In this document: in pieces, positions 18,726-28,593 of the stretch
Position numbering within the stretch: the stretch's first letter is position 1
How the letters are laid out: each line of letters starts with the position of its first letter
Translations under genes and position numbers: made by a program
Source of the DNA: Coprobacter fastidiosus
GTDB lineage: Bacteria; Bacteroidota; Bacteroidia; Bacteroidales; Coprobacteraceae
Direction: 5' to 3'
NCBI RefSeq assembly: GCF_030296935.1
Contig: NZ_AP028032.1
Span: 1,426,001-1,490,000, forward strand
DNA length: 64,000 nt
Notes under the pieces: generated by a model
What the model was told of the DNA's origin: nothing
What the model saw: only the letters and a program-made list of their open reading frames with translations
Databases searched by the model: none

Positions 18726-19988
18726 TTACGCACCAAAATCATCATACATCAACATTTCTCGAGGAACTCCTAAGTCCCATAACATTTTTTTCACAGCATT
18801 AGCCATAGGTCCAGGACCACACATGTAATATTCAATATCTTCAGGAGCATCATGATCTTTCAAATAATGATCATAAATAACCTGATGAATAAAACCGGTA
18901 TACCCTGTCCAATTGTCTTCAGGCTGAGGGTCGGACAAAGCGATATGGAAAGAGAAGTTCGGGAAATCGCGTTCGATAGCTCTAAAATCTTCTTCATAGA
19001 AAATCTCACGGCGAGAACGAGCTCCATACCAATATGATATCTTACGATCCGTTGTCTTCAATGTCTTAAACAGATGCAGCAAATGCGAACGCAATGGCGC
19101 CATACCAGCTCCTCCACCTATATACAACATTTCTCTCTTTGTATTCAAAATATGAAATTCGCCATAAGGTCCTGAAACCGTAACTTTATCTCCGGGTTTA
19201 CGCGAAAAGATGTAAGAAGAACAGATACCCGGTTTAATACCAGCCGCCCATGTCCCGGTATTTCGATCGAACGGCGGTGTCGCAATACGAATATTCAGCA
19301 TAACGATATTTCCTTCTGCCGGATGATTCGCCATAGAATAAGCCCGATAAGTTTCCTCATCATTTTTACAAACTAATCCCCACATCTTAAATTTATCCCA
19401 TTCATCACGATATTTGTCATCAATATCCATATCCGCAAACTTAATATCGTATTTAGGAACATCAATCTGAATATAACTACCGGGCTGAAAATTCAATGTT
19501 TCTCCTTCAGGCAGACGAACGACAAACTCCTTAATAAAGGATGCCACATTGTTATTCGAAACGACTTCACATTCCCATTTCTTAATACCCAATATTGATT
19601 GCGGTATTTTTATTTCCAAATCATTTTTCACTTTTACTTGACATGCCAAGCGATAATGATCTTTAATCTGTTTTCGGGTAAAAAAGCCCACCTCTGTAGG
19701 AAGAATTTCGCCACCGCCTTCTTCTACCTGACAGCGACACATGCCACAACTTCCACCACCGCCGCAAGCAGAAGGTAAAAATATCTTATTCGCAGCCAAA
19801 GAAGATAACAGCGTAGAACCGGCAGAAGTAATCACCTCCCGCTCCCCGTTAATACGTATCTTCAATTCTCCGGAAGGAGTCAACTTAGCTTTGGCAAGCA
19901 ATAATATTGCAACAAGCAAAAGAGTCAATATTAAAAAGATTACAACTGCTGCCAATATAGTGAGATTACTCATCATTAATTCGATCAT
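18726..19988 (-). CDS. nqrF: Na+-translocating NADH:quinone reductase subunit F
   Basis: Electron-entry subunit of Na+-NQR: takes a hydride from NADH onto FAD and passes electrons to a 2Fe-2S cluster. 420 residues: one N-terminal membrane helix (about 8-33), a ferredoxin domain with cluster ligands Cys75, Cys81, Cys84 and Cys116 (CGGGGSCGMC...LAC), an FAD-binding motif RAYSMANHP and an NAD-binding motif GGGAGMAPLRSH. The C-terminal YMCGPGPM is also conserved. Last gene of the six-gene operon, 22 bp after nqrE. Length is slightly above the 405-410 usual, because of a few extra N-terminal residues. Confidence 0.96.
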   Translation of the reverse strand: MIELMMSNLTILAAVVIFLILTLLLVAILLLAKAKLTPSGELKIRINGEREVITSAGSTLLSSLAANKIFLPSACGGGGSCGMCRCQVEEGGGEILPTEVGFFTRKQIKDHYRLACQVKVKNDLEIKIPQSILGIKKWECEVVSNNNVASFIKEFVVRLPEGETLNFQPGSYIQIDVPKYDIKFADMDIDDKYRDEWDKFKMWGLVCKNDEETYRAYSMANHPAEGNIVMLNIRIATPPFDRNTGTWAAGIKPGICSSYIFSRKPGDKVTVSGPYGEFHILNTKREMLYIGGGAGMAPLRSHLLHLFKTLKTTDRKISYWYGARSRREIFYEEDFRAIERDFPNFSFHIALSDPQPEDNWTGYTGFIHQVIYDHYLKDHDAPEDIEYYMCGPGPMANAVKKMLWDLGVPREMLMYDDFGA

Positions 19989-20010
19989 CGTTTATAATTT
20001 TAGAATACAA

Positions 20011-20625
20011 TTAAAGTTTAATCCCCAGAAAACTCATGAAAGCAATCCCCATTAGTCCGGTTATAATAAAAGTAATGCCAATACCCCGAAGAGGAGCCGG
20101 AACATTCGAGTATGCCAGTTTTTCACGAATTGCAGCAATGCCCACAATTGCAAGCATCCACCCGATACCAGAACCGATGCCATACACGGTAGCCGTACCG
20201 ACATTCGGGAATTCTCGCTGTTGCATAAATAACGATCCTCCAAGAATCGCGCAATTTACGGCAATTAAAGGTAAAAATATACCTAGCGAAGCATATAGAG
20301 AGGGAGAGTATTTCTCAACTACCATTTCTACCAACTGTACCATAGAGGCAATAACAGCAATAAACAAAATTAAGCTTAAGAAACTCAGATCAACACCTTT
20401 ATACTCCTCTCCCAACCAAGAAAGAGCACCCGATTTCAATATATAATTTTCAAGCAAATAATTCACAGGAAGGGTAATTGCCAAAACAAATGTCACCGCA
20501 ATACCCAAACCTATCGCCGTTTTCACATTTTTAGAAACTGCCAGATAAGAACACATACCTAAAAAGTAGGCGAATATCATATTGTCTATGAATATAGACC
20601 GAATAAATAAATTCAAATTTTCCAT
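20011..20625 (-). CDS. nqrE: Na+-NQR subunit E
   Basis: 204-residue integral membrane subunit with six hydrophobic segments, homologous to RnfA. The start [20 protein letters not shown] and the segment [12 protein letters not shown] carry one of the conserved Cys that, with NqrD, coordinates an intramembrane iron centre; the second Cys is in [12 protein letters not shown]. Both are present. Lies 22 bp after nqrD and 22 bp before nqrF. Confidence 0.95.
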   Translation of the reverse strand: MENLNLFIRSIFIDNMIFAYFLGMCSYLAVSKNVKTAIGLGIAVTFVLAITLPVNYLLENYILKSGALSWLGEEYKGVDLSFLSLILFIAVIASMVQLVEMVVEKYSPSLYASLGIFLPLIAVNCAILGGSLFMQQREFPNVGTATVYGIGSGIGWMLAIVGIAAIREKLAYSNVPAPLRGIGITFIITGLMGIAFMSFLGIKL

Positions 20626-20647
20626 TTTCTACTGCATTAATTATGTG

Positions 20648-21271
20648 TTACTTCTCCTGCAAATCTTTATTTCGGGAACGATGTATCCAAATAATACATG
20701 CTACCGTAATCAATGCCATCGGAGGTAATATCATCAACCCGTTATTTTCATAACCCCATTTATAAAATATGTCAGGAACGACTTGATAGCCCCAGAGAGT
20801 TCCAGAACCTAACAACTCACGAAAAAAAGCCACAATAACAAGGATCAGTCCGTAACCGATACCATTGCCTATTCCGTCAAGAAAAGATTCCCACGGGCCA
20901 TGCCCCAACGCAAATGCCTCAAGACGTCCCATCAATATACAGTTGGTTATAATTAATCCTACAAACACCGAAAGCTGCTTGCTTACATCATAAGCATAAG
21001 CTTTCAACACCTGATCGACAATGATCACCAACGCAGCGACAACAACCAATTGAACAATAATACGAATGCTGTTAGGAATCGTATTGCGTAACAACGAGAT
21101 TATCACATTAGCAAAAGCGACAACAGCCGTTACAGAAATTGCCATAACAAAAGCCGGCTCCAATTTTGCCGTTACAGCCAAAGCCGAACAGATACCCAAT
21201 ATCTGTACTATGACCGGGTTATTTTTGGAGAGCGGACCTAAAAGGATTTCTTTATTTTTCTTGGATAACAT
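20648..21271 (-). CDS. nqrD: Na+-NQR subunit D
   Basis: 207-residue membrane subunit homologous to RnfE. Six hydrophobic segments. The cysteines used for the NqrD/E iron centre are in [12 protein letters not shown] and [14 protein letters not shown]. It starts [20 protein letters not shown], as in typical homologues. Lies 14 bp after nqrC. Confidence 0.95.
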   Translation of the reverse strand: MLSKKNKEILLGPLSKNNPVIVQILGICSALAVTAKLEPAFVMAISVTAVVAFANVIISLLRNTIPNSIRIIVQLVVVAALVIIVDQVLKAYAYDVSKQLSVFVGLIITNCILMGRLEAFALGHGPWESFLDGIGNGIGYGLILVIVAFFRELLGSGTLWGYQVVPDIFYKWGYENNGLMILPPMALITVACIIWIHRSRNKDLQEK

Positions 21272-21285
21272 ATCTATTTCTCCAC

Positions 21286-21987
21286 TTATTTTAATGACTT
21301 AAAAAAATTCTGATATGGTTCAAGACTATTTTTCATCATATCTTGTACACCTTTACTCGTAATCGTTCCCCCGGAGATAGCATCTACATATTCAGCCCCA
21401 TCGACAGGTTTCTGTCCTTTTTTCTCTACAGCAATCGACTTAAATTCACCGTCAATAAATAAATGCTTACCTTTATACTGATCTGAAAACATAGGTTTCT
21501 CAATCTCAGCTCCTAATCCCGGAGTTTCGCCCTGATGTGCAAAATAAGCTCCATAAATGGTATTTCCATCTTTATCGACAGAAACATATCCCCAGATAGG
21601 CCCCCACAATCCAGCGCCATTCATCGGAATAACATATTTTTCAGAACCATCTTCCAATCTACAGACAAAAACCGGCAACTCTCTATCCGATGAGGCTTTT
21701 TTCACCTGATTAGCCGTATTTACGTCAAATGCATTTACTCCATCGATTTTTTCTCCATCGGCATTGATGACATACGTATTTACTATATATTTTTTATACA
21801 GTTCCTGAGCATTTGTCGCATCGGATGCAATATTCACCGAACTCAAGATCTGTTTCATTTTATCAATTTCCACATTTTTAGTCTGCGGTTCTTTCAGCAA
21901 TAAAGCTGTATAAGCTAATACGGCGGCAACAACGATCACCATCACCGAAGCATATATTATTGTATATACATTACTCTGCTTGTTCAT
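21286..21987 (-). CDS. nqrC: Na+-NQR subunit C
   Basis: 233 residues: one N-terminal membrane helix (about 8-28) and a periplasmic FMN-binding domain. FMN is attached covalently to a Thr in the motif SGATxT; here it reads SGGTIT with Thr210 as the likely attachment residue, so Ala is replaced by Gly. The segment [19 protein letters not shown] is typical. Lies 11 bp after nqrB. Confidence 0.94.
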   Translation of the reverse strand: MNKQSNVYTIIYASVMVIVVAAVLAYTALLLKEPQTKNVEIDKMKQILSSVNIASDATNAQELYKKYIVNTYVINADGEKIDGVNAFDVNTANQVKKASSDRELPVFVCRLEDGSEKYVIPMNGAGLWGPIWGYVSVDKDGNTIYGAYFAHQGETPGLGAEIEKPMFSDQYKGKHLFIDGEFKSIAVEKKGQKPVDGAEYVDAISGGTITSKGVQDMMKNSLEPYQNFFKSLK

Positions 21988-21998
21988 GATTCTCTTTT

Positions 21999-23216
21999 TT
22001 ATGCGTTAGTTTTAGCTCTTTTCAATCTCTTTTTCATATTCGCTTCCACAACGAAATAATCAATCAAAGGAGCGAAAACATTCATCAGCAATACTGCCAA
22101 CATAGCTCCTTCTGGATAACCGTTATTATATACACGAATAATTATAGCAATAACCCCGATCAAAAAACCGTATATATATTTTCCTAATGTCGTACGTGCT
22201 CCTGTTACCGGATCGGTAGCCATAAACACAGCAGCAAAAGCAAATCCGCCGAGACAAATCTGATCCAATGGAGAAAGGAATGAGCCGGGATATGTCGGTG
22301 AAGCAAAAAGATTCGCAATATATCCCATAAACAAGCCTCCTACAAAAACAGAAAACATGATCCGCCAATTGGCTATTCCTGTAAAAAGAAGAATCGCCGC
22401 ACCGATCAAAATAGCCAACGTAGAAGTCTCTCCGATAGAACCGGGAATAAGGCCTAAAAAAGAATCTAAAGTAGAAATTTTTTCTCCCAAAATATTCACT
22501 AACGTAAGATCACCATTGGCCGCCGTATATGTTGCAACCTGCCCCAACGGAGTTGCTCCGGAAAAACCCTCTACAACTTGACCAGCTCCTAAACCGAATG
22601 TATCGGAAGTACGAACAAAAACAGAATCACCTGACATCTTGGAAGGATAAGCGAAGAAAAGGAATGCCCGGGTAATCAAAGCAACATTAAATACATTCAT
22701 TCCTGTTCCGCCGAACACTTCCTTAGCAAAAATAACTGCAAAAGCCGTAGCGACTGCAATCATCCATAATGGAGTGTCGATAGGAACAATCATCGGAATA
22801 AGAATCCCCGAAACCAAAAAACCTTCCTGAATTTCATGTCCTCGCATTTGTGCTACCGCAAATTCGATTCCTAATCCGACGACATAAGAAACGATAATCT
22901 TAGGAAGTACGGCTAAAAATCCGAAAAGGAAAGTCATCCAAAATCCGGTCTGAGCTAACTCTCCTATCGCCAAATAATGTTGATAACCGACATTATACAT
23001 TCCGAATAACAGAGCCGGAAGTAAAGCAATAATCACTACAGTCATGGTACGTTTCGTATCGATGCTGTCATGAATATGCACACCTGATTTTGACGTTGTA
23101 TTCGGGACAAAAAGGAATGTTTCAAACCCTTCAAAGACAGATTGAAACATCGAAAACTTCCCGCCCGGTTCAAAATTAGGTTTAATTCTATTGATATAAT
23201 TTCTTAAAGCTTTCAA
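21999..23216 (-). CDS. nqrB: Na+-NQR subunit B
   Basis: 405-residue membrane subunit, the likely Na+ channel and quinone-reducing subunit. About ten hydrophobic segments. The covalent FMN motif FSGATPLG is present with Thr222. The region EVFGGTGMNVFNVALITRAF is conserved. It starts MKALRNYINRIKPNFEPGGK, the usual N-terminus. Lies 32 bp after nqrA. Confidence 0.95.
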   Translation of the reverse strand: MKALRNYINRIKPNFEPGGKFSMFQSVFEGFETFLFVPNTTSKSGVHIHDSIDTKRTMTVVIIALLPALLFGMYNVGYQHYLAIGELAQTGFWMTFLFGFLAVLPKIIVSYVVGLGIEFAVAQMRGHEIQEGFLVSGILIPMIVPIDTPLWMIAVATAFAVIFAKEVFGGTGMNVFNVALITRAFLFFAYPSKMSGDSVFVRTSDTFGLGAGQVVEGFSGATPLGQVATYTAANGDLTLVNILGEKISTLDSFLGLIPGSIGETSTLAILIGAAILLFTGIANWRIMFSVFVGGLFMGYIANLFASPTYPGSFLSPLDQICLGGFAFAAVFMATDPVTGARTTLGKYIYGFLIGVIAIIIRVYNNGYPEGAMLAVLLMNVFAPLIDYFVVEANMKKRLKRAKTNA

Positions 23217-23248
23217 TGTGAGTTTTATTTAAATAGGTTTATGTCTGC

Positions 23249-24598
23249 TTAATTCATCTCTTTCATTAACTGATCGAGTCCGTTACGGATAATTTTCTGA
23301 ATTTCGAGTTTCGATGTGTCAACAAATTCACATAATGCAAAATCTTCGGGAGCAACCTCATAAATACCAAGATTTTCCATTTTATCAATATCAAAAGCAA
23401 TAACCGCTTTAATCAGAAACTCCGGTAAAATATCCATCGGGAACACCTTATCATACTCCCCCGACATAATAATAGCCCGTTCACCACCATGCAGACGAGC
23501 ATCCAAAGCATACTCTTTTTTTCGTCCCAACAACCATGTAAAATAACTGTGGCTTACACTATATTTATCAAGTCCGGGAGTCGCCCATCCGAAAAATTCA
23601 TTACAATCATCGCCTTCAGGTATAACGGTCAACTGGCTATGAGGCATTCGTAAATACCCCATTGGATCGACCTTTACTCCCGTAAGGACATTCCCGCTTA
23701 TAAAACGTTGATTATAATTACTTTTTTTGACGTTATTTCCCAATATACTGTCTAAGCGAGCTCCGGCAACAGTACGCACATATATCGGTTTAACAATCTC
23801 CGATCCCGTCACGGCAACGATTCGGGAAAAATCGACTTTCCCGGTATTAAAAAACCGACCTATCAACAATACGTCAAAAGCACTTAGTGTCCAAACGACT
23901 TCACCTTTGTTGATAGGTGCAATATGCTGAATCTGTACTCCAACATTCCCGGCAGGATGCGGTCCTTCAAAGAGAACAGTTTCTACCCCAGATATATCAA
24001 CCGTATTTTGAACTGACATACCTACATAAACCTTTCCTGCCGTCATCTTCTTCAATGCGTCCAATCCTGCTTGAAAATTTTTCTCTTCACCCTTCGATAC
24101 AAAAGCAAAGTCAGGGGCTAAAGGGGCAGAATCCCAAGCCGAAACAAAAATATCACGAGGAGATACTTCCGGATTGGCGATTATATCATAAGGACGCTGC
24201 TTAATGAACGGAAACAATCCGGCATTGAGAACAAATTCTTTCACTTGTTCTCCCGAGAGTTTCGTCAAATCAACTTTTCCAAAATCGACATAAGTCTGTT
24301 CATTATCAGACTTTATCGTTATATCCAGCACTTTACGTCGTTCTCCCCGGTTTACTGCTACGACTTCTCCGCTTACTGGAGAAACAAACTTCACTTCCGG
24401 GCGATTTTTATCATACATCAACGGTGTTCCCGCATCTACATGATCACCGGCTTTCACAATTACCTTAGGAATTACCCCGTGAAAGTCATCCGGAATAAGA
24501 GCATAATACTCGCTTCTCGGAGCATCAACGACCTCTTTGACCGGCTTTCCTTCCAAAGGTATATCCAAGCCTTTTTTTAACTTTATCACATTCGCCAT
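23249..24598 (-). CDS. nqrA: Na+-NQR subunit A
   Basis: 449-residue cytoplasmic subunit without cofactors, at the quinone side of the complex. It starts MANVIKLKKGLDIPLEGKP, with the barrel-sandwich hybrid domain (VIVKAGDHVDAGTPLMYDKN) followed by the SLBB-like region and a C-terminal helical part. First gene of nqrABCDEF, 31 bp after a clear -7 box. All six subunits are intact and in the standard order. Confidence 0.95.
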   Translation of the reverse strand: MANVIKLKKGLDIPLEGKPVKEVVDAPRSEYYALIPDDFHGVIPKVIVKAGDHVDAGTPLMYDKNRPEVKFVSPVSGEVVAVNRGERRKVLDITIKSDNEQTYVDFGKVDLTKLSGEQVKEFVLNAGLFPFIKQRPYDIIANPEVSPRDIFVSAWDSAPLAPDFAFVSKGEEKNFQAGLDALKKMTAGKVYVGMSVQNTVDISGVETVLFEGPHPAGNVGVQIQHIAPINKGEVVWTLSAFDVLLIGRFFNTGKVDFSRIVAVTGSEIVKPIYVRTVAGARLDSILGNNVKKSNYNQRFISGNVLTGVKVDPMGYLRMPHSQLTVIPEGDDCNEFFGWATPGLDKYSVSHSYFTWLLGRKKEYALDARLHGGERAIIMSGEYDKVFPMDILPEFLIKAVIAFDIDKMENLGIYEVAPEDFALCEFVDTSKLEIQKIIRNGLDQLMKEMN

Positions 24599-24629
24599 GT
24601 TGTAATAAATAGATTTTTTAATTTGTGTG

Positions 24630-24637
24630 CAAAGATA
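24630..24637 (-). promoter_or_regulatory. -7 box (TATCTTTG, minus strand) for nqrABCDEF
   Basis: CAAAGATA on the plus strand, 31 bp upstream of the nqrA ATG. The most likely promoter for the whole operon. Confidence 0.6.
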
Positions 24638-24868
24638 ACAATTCTGTTATAAAACATATATAATATAAAGAATTTTTTCCGTAATTAATTTACTCGTCCT
24701 CAGGTTTTAGCAAATTATGTCACTCTTTTGATTATCTTTCTTTTATCTATACCCAAATTATCTATTATACCTATTATTACAAAAAACATTATTTTTTATA
24801 TCAAAAAAAGCAAAAATGATTATCATAAAAAAAGAGAGAGGAACGATCTTGTCCCTCCCATTTCTCGT

Positions 24869-25954
24869 TTACCCAATAATATATTTACTATTTGGAATAA
24901 ATGAAATTATTTTTACAGCTAAATAACTTACAACATAAGTAATTAAAACCGACAGAAATATCGTCCAAGGAGTTGGTAACACAGAACTTAAATAAGCATA
25001 TATAAACGGAAGAAACATCATATGCACCAAATACATACCGTAACTTTTAAGAGAAATATCTTTTACCAACTTATAAAGAAATCCTTTGGAATATGTAATC
25101 TTTTTAATTAACATAAATGCCCCGATAGCCATCATAACTGTTGCCATACCGGTATTATCCCAGCCATGTTCCAAATCTTCGACACAATCGACATAAAACG
25201 AACGGTTATAAAAAGAATATACACACATAGCATAACCGGCTAAAAATAACGGGATAGAAATAATCAGAGTCTTTTTCATCGACCAGTTCACATAATTACG
25301 GATATAATGAGCTAATACCAAAAATCCGATAAATCCGGAAAAGTAATAGAACATTCCGTAAGGATATCCGGGCATCTCTCCATACATATAGCCAAAACGG
25401 TCATGAATAAAAGAAATCACCGTCGTTAATAACCATACTAACAGAAAACATTCTTCTCCTCTACGGCTCACCTGTTTAAGCCACGGAGACAAGATTGGCA
25501 TTAACATGTAAAGACCGATAAGCATATATATAAACCACAAATGGTTAGCTGGCGGAATCGTGTTTACACATAATTGTACGAGATAATCCTTCAATTGCGC
25601 AACATCACATGCACCCCATAAACAGGGCAAAAACGCATACATCAATAACCAAAAAATAAAAGGGATGACAACCCGAGTAAAACGCCGTCTAAAAAACGTT
25701 TTACTGTCTGTTTTAAGCGGTAATAAAAGGAATGCTGATGCCATTACATACAAATCTACTCCATAACGAGAAAAACTACTCATAAATGAAACACTGAGTC
25801 TGTCAGTTTCATTTTTAAATAAAAAATTTAACGTACCATCGGAATAAACACTTTCCGATGCATGAACGCCAAATACCAAAAACATGGCAAATACTCGTAA
25901 ATAATCGAGAAAGACAATTCTTTCTGTCTCCGAAGAAAGTTTTGATGAACCCAT
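24869..25954 (-). CDS. Acyltransferase 3 family membrane protein
   Basis: 361 residues from ATG 25954 (MGSSKLSSETERIVFLDYLR). About ten hydrophobic segments. The family's N-terminal pattern is RIVFLDYLRVFAMFLVFGVH with the His expected at the active site, then FFRRRFTRVVIPFIFW. An open frame reaches 26068, but the extra 38 residues lie in A/T-rich sequence and homologues start near RIVFLDYLR. It probably modifies a surface glycan; the substrate is unknown. It is the second acyltransferase-3 in the window and is not closely similar to the one at 13218. Confidence 0.82.
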   Translation of the reverse strand: MGSSKLSSETERIVFLDYLRVFAMFLVFGVHASESVYSDGTLNFLFKNETDRLSVSFMSSFSRYGVDLYVMASAFLLLPLKTDSKTFFRRRFTRVVIPFIFWLLMYAFLPCLWGACDVAQLKDYLVQLCVNTIPPANHLWFIYMLIGLYMLMPILSPWLKQVSRRGEECFLLVWLLTTVISFIHDRFGYMYGEMPGYPYGMFYYFSGFIGFLVLAHYIRNYVNWSMKKTLIISIPLFLAGYAMCVYSFYNRSFYVDCVEDLEHGWDNTGMATVMMAIGAFMLIKKITYSKGFLYKLVKDISLKSYGMYLVHMMFLPFIYAYLSSVLPTPWTIFLSVLITYVVSYLAVKIISFIPNSKYIIG

Positions 25955-26186
25955 AAATTTATATTTAATAGTTAGACAAAATAATAGCCACAATGAAATA
26001 TAGCACCTTTCTATACTTTCGCAGAATAATAAGAACTGTTTCAAAATAATTCGAAACAGGTTAATCAACGAATTACATTTATATTAAATACAGACTAAAA
26101 AAGGCTAAAATGGTTTATTATGTCAAAAAAACAATTTAGCAATAATATTATAGCTAAGAACTAGTCTAAACAGATTCAAAACAAAT

Positions 26187-26522
26187 TTAATGAATCCCCA
26201 TTTTTGAAAAAACATTAATAACTACTATTCCGGAAATAATAAGTATCGTTCCCAATACTGCCACAAAATCCGGAATCTGTTTAAAAAAACAAAAACCGAC
26301 AAGCATAACCAACACGATACCTGCCCCTGCCCAAATTCCATAAGCAATACCTATCGGAATCGTTTTAAGGGATAAACTCAAAATATAAAAACACCCGATA
26401 TAAGCTATTATCGCACCGAGAGATGGAAACAATTTTGTAAATTGGTCGGATGCTTTAAGTAAAGATGTTCCTATCGTTTCTAAAATAATCGCAATAATTA
26501 AAAATAAATAACCTTTCATCAT
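26187..26522 (-). CDS. Small multidrug resistance transporter (EmrE/QacE type)
   Basis: 111 residues with four membrane helices. It starts MMKGYLFLIIAIILETIGTS, where the essential glutamate of TM1 is Glu15 (Glu14 if the second Met is used). The motif IPIGIAYGIWAGAGIVLV in TM3 is typical of SMR proteins. Family members export quaternary ammonium compounds or polyamines by proton exchange as dimers. An upstream in-frame TTG (26534) is a less likely start. A Crp/Fnr-like gene lies 73 bp upstream in the same direction. Confidence 0.88.
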   Translation of the reverse strand: MMKGYLFLIIAIILETIGTSLLKASDQFTKLFPSLGAIIAYIGCFYILSLSLKTIPIGIAYGIWAGAGIVLVMLVGFCFFKQIPDFVAVLGTILIISGIVVINVFSKMGIH

Positions 26523-26551
26523 CTTATTCTCCAAATTTAAATTTTCGGAGA

Positions 26552-26559
26552 CAAAAATA
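26552..26559 (-). promoter_or_regulatory. -7 box (TATTTTTG, minus strand) for the SMR gene
   Basis: CAAAAATA on the plus strand lies 29 bp upstream of ATG 26522, between the Crp/Fnr-like gene and the SMR gene. Confidence 0.45.
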
Positions 26560-26595
26560 ACAAGTATCTAATATGAAGTATTTACCATAAGATAA

Positions 26596-27162
26596 TTAAT
26601 CGATCAAGGTTCTAATTCTACTCAACGATTGTGGAGTAACATTTAAATAAGAAGCTATATCTTTCAGTGAAATCCGTTGAAAAATTTCAGGTTGCCGTTT
26701 CAGCATAAGCTTATACTGTTCCTTCTTGTCCATCCAGTAATATTCAGTCCAATAAACTTCGATTTCCCTCATCTGAGTCTCCAATAATTGCCTACAAAAA
26801 TTAGCAAAAACTACAGAATTGCTACACAAACTTTTTAATTGTTTTTTATGTATTCTCCAAAGAACAACATCTTCAATAGCCTCTATCGAGAATTTGGAGT
26901 TCAAAATTTCAGTCAGTCCCACCGAATCCAGAGGAGTATCTCCTTCCGCAACTATATATATCGTCACATCTTTGTTTTCTCTTGATATAAAACTGCGCAC
27001 AATACCTCTTTCCACAAAATAAAGATAGAAGCTCAGCCGTCCCTCTTTCTGTATAATATCTCTTTTAGAAAATGTAATTTGCTCCATATTCTCAAAAAGA
27101 AGAGAAACATTATCTCCAGACAATTGATATCTTTCTTTAAATATTCTATGCAATAAACACAT
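26596..27162 (-). CDS. Crp/Fnr-family transcriptional regulator
   Basis: 188 residues. N-terminal cyclic-nucleotide-binding-like fold (FSKRDIIQKEGRLSFYLYFV, YIVAEGDTPLDSVG) and C-terminal helix-turn-helix (ISLKDIASYLNVTPQSLSRI). It belongs to the group of small Crp-like proteins of Bacteroidetes that lack known cAMP contacts. It lies 19 bp behind the T9SS plug gene and 73 bp before the SMR transporter gene, all on the minus strand. It could regulate the SMR gene (inferred from neighbourhood). Sequence similarity to the regulator at 3655 is limited to the fold. Confidence 0.83.
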   Translation of the reverse strand: MCLLHRIFKERYQLSGDNVSLLFENMEQITFSKRDIIQKEGRLSFYLYFVERGIVRSFISRENKDVTIYIVAEGDTPLDSVGLTEILNSKFSIEAIEDVVLWRIHKKQLKSLCSNSVVFANFCRQLLETQMREIEVYWTEYYWMDKKEQYKLMLKRQPEIFQRISLKDIASYLNVTPQSLSRIRTLID

Positions 27163-27181
27163 AACCGAACTTTAAACGCCA

Positions 27182-28438
27182 TTAAAGAATACAACGTCCT
27201 ATCCCGATCAAACGGTCATACCGTTCTCCTTGTACTCGATGATAAACCTTAATCAAATATTCATTTTTAGTATCCACATAATTCCCTTCAATAAGAGAAG
27301 GAGTCGCCTTCATCTGTCCGAAAGGTAAATAGAGGTATTGATAATTATATGCTCCTTGTTTTAAAAACAGAGTTTTTTCATACCGGCGAGTATCCGGATT
27401 ATATATCATTTGACTCCGATCATTAAACAAGTCATGTGTAAACTCTCCCTCCAAATAAATATTGCCATCCAATAACGGTTTATCGTAATCCAAAGAAAAG
27501 TGAACTATAAAATAATCTGCTTCAAGGTCACTATCAACCGCATCGCTCTCGCGGATCGTAAACCGCCCATTTTGAGTTTGGTCATAGAGATAATTTTTTC
27601 CAGCCCTCGGGAAATCCGGAAAAAGCGTCACATTAAAATACGGATCATAATAACGCAGTTCGGCTACTCTCATTCCTTTATACTTCGTCGTTACCATCTC
27701 AAAACGGCGGTATTCATTTCCTGCTTCAAAAATAAGGTCCTTATTATGAGCATAGACCAACTCTCTGGATTTGACATAGAGCGGATGTGTTATAAGCACT
27801 TCATTATCACGACGATTATTCTGCGAGACATAAATCTTCAATTCAGTTTGCGGACTACGAATATCATAATGAGGATATTGTACATTAAACTCTATTTGTT
27901 GATGAGCCTTATTATAATCGATATCTGTTTTTGTCAAGATGCGACAAGGCACCGACACTTGATCTGAAGAAATAGAAAAACAAGCATGCAACAGTACTTT
28001 ATCTGGCTCATCTTCGGGATATACGATTACCACATAATTCCCGGAAACTTTGAACCTCATCGATTCATTCGGCAGTACAATTTTATAATGAATATAGTTT
28101 CTATATGTACTGAGAGACATTTCTGAATATTCTACCGGACGGTTGTTAAAACCATCTAAATATTCCAATTCAGATAAGCCCGAACGAGTCCAATCCGCAT
28201 TACAATGAATTACACTATAACTCAAATATTGCGGATCATCGACAAACTGATCAAATGAAACGATAATTCGGTCATCACCTCGTAAAGAAATTATCGGAGG
28301 GTATAAAGGAGCATTCTCTACACGTACTTGCAAAGTCTGGATCAACGGATCAAGAGCTTCGGTTCTATATATCTTTTTTTGTCCTTTAACCGGAACAACC
28401 ATCCAAAAACATAATAACAACAGACATAATCGCATCAT
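27182..28438 (-). CDS. Type IX secretion system plug protein (DUF5103)
   Basis: 418 residues with a signal peptide (MMRLCLLLLCFWMVVPVKGQ). The start of the mature protein (DPLIQTLQVRVENAPLYPPI) and the following beta-rich domains match the DUF5103 family, now known as the T9SS plug. Plug closes the periplasmic side of the SprA translocon in the outer membrane, which fits the complete sprA at 33213. It lies immediately upstream of a Crp/Fnr-like gene (19 bp). The family call rests on recognition of the N-terminal segment and overall size. Confidence 0.8.
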   Translation of the reverse strand: MMRLCLLLLCFWMVVPVKGQKKIYRTEALDPLIQTLQVRVENAPLYPPIISLRGDDRIIVSFDQFVDDPQYLSYSVIHCNADWTRSGLSELEYLDGFNNRPVEYSEMSLSTYRNYIHYKIVLPNESMRFKVSGNYVVIVYPEDEPDKVLLHACFSISSDQVSVPCRILTKTDIDYNKAHQQIEFNVQYPHYDIRSPQTELKIYVSQNNRRDNEVLITHPLYVKSRELVYAHNKDLIFEAGNEYRRFEMVTTKYKGMRVAELRYYDPYFNVTLFPDFPRAGKNYLYDQTQNGRFTIRESDAVDSDLEADYFIVHFSLDYDKPLLDGNIYLEGEFTHDLFNDRSQMIYNPDTRRYEKTLFLKQGAYNYQYLYLPFGQMKATPSLIEGNYVDTKNEYLIKVYHRVQGERYDRLIGIGRCIL

Positions 28439-28460
28439 AATCGTACAATAAGTTATAAAA

Positions 28461-28468
28461 CAAAAATA
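28461..28468 (-). promoter_or_regulatory. -7 box (TATTTTTG, minus strand) for the plug gene
   Basis: CAAAAATA on the plus strand, 22 bp upstream of ATG 28438. Confidence 0.45.
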
Positions 28469-28543
28469 GTCATATTTAGAGAGATAAAAAGAATATTCCT
28501 GAAAAATCAGCCAATTTTAACCTCTTATACAAAAATGAAATGT

Positions 28544-28551
28544 TATCTTTG
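28544..28551 (+). promoter_or_regulatory. -7 box (TATCTTTG) for the second C1 peptidase
   Basis: TATCTTTG lies 42 bp before ATG 28594 and after an upstream in-frame ATG (28540), which supports the downstream start. Confidence 0.5.
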
Positions 28552-28593
28552 ACCCACTTTTTATATTATGCTTACCTAAAACCAATATATGTT

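Noticed and set aside
26107-26180. Further copy of the dispersed element beside the SMR gene
   Set aside because: CTAAGAACTAGTCTAAACAG resembles the left end, but the match stops after about 14 bp and the A/T-rich part does not align.
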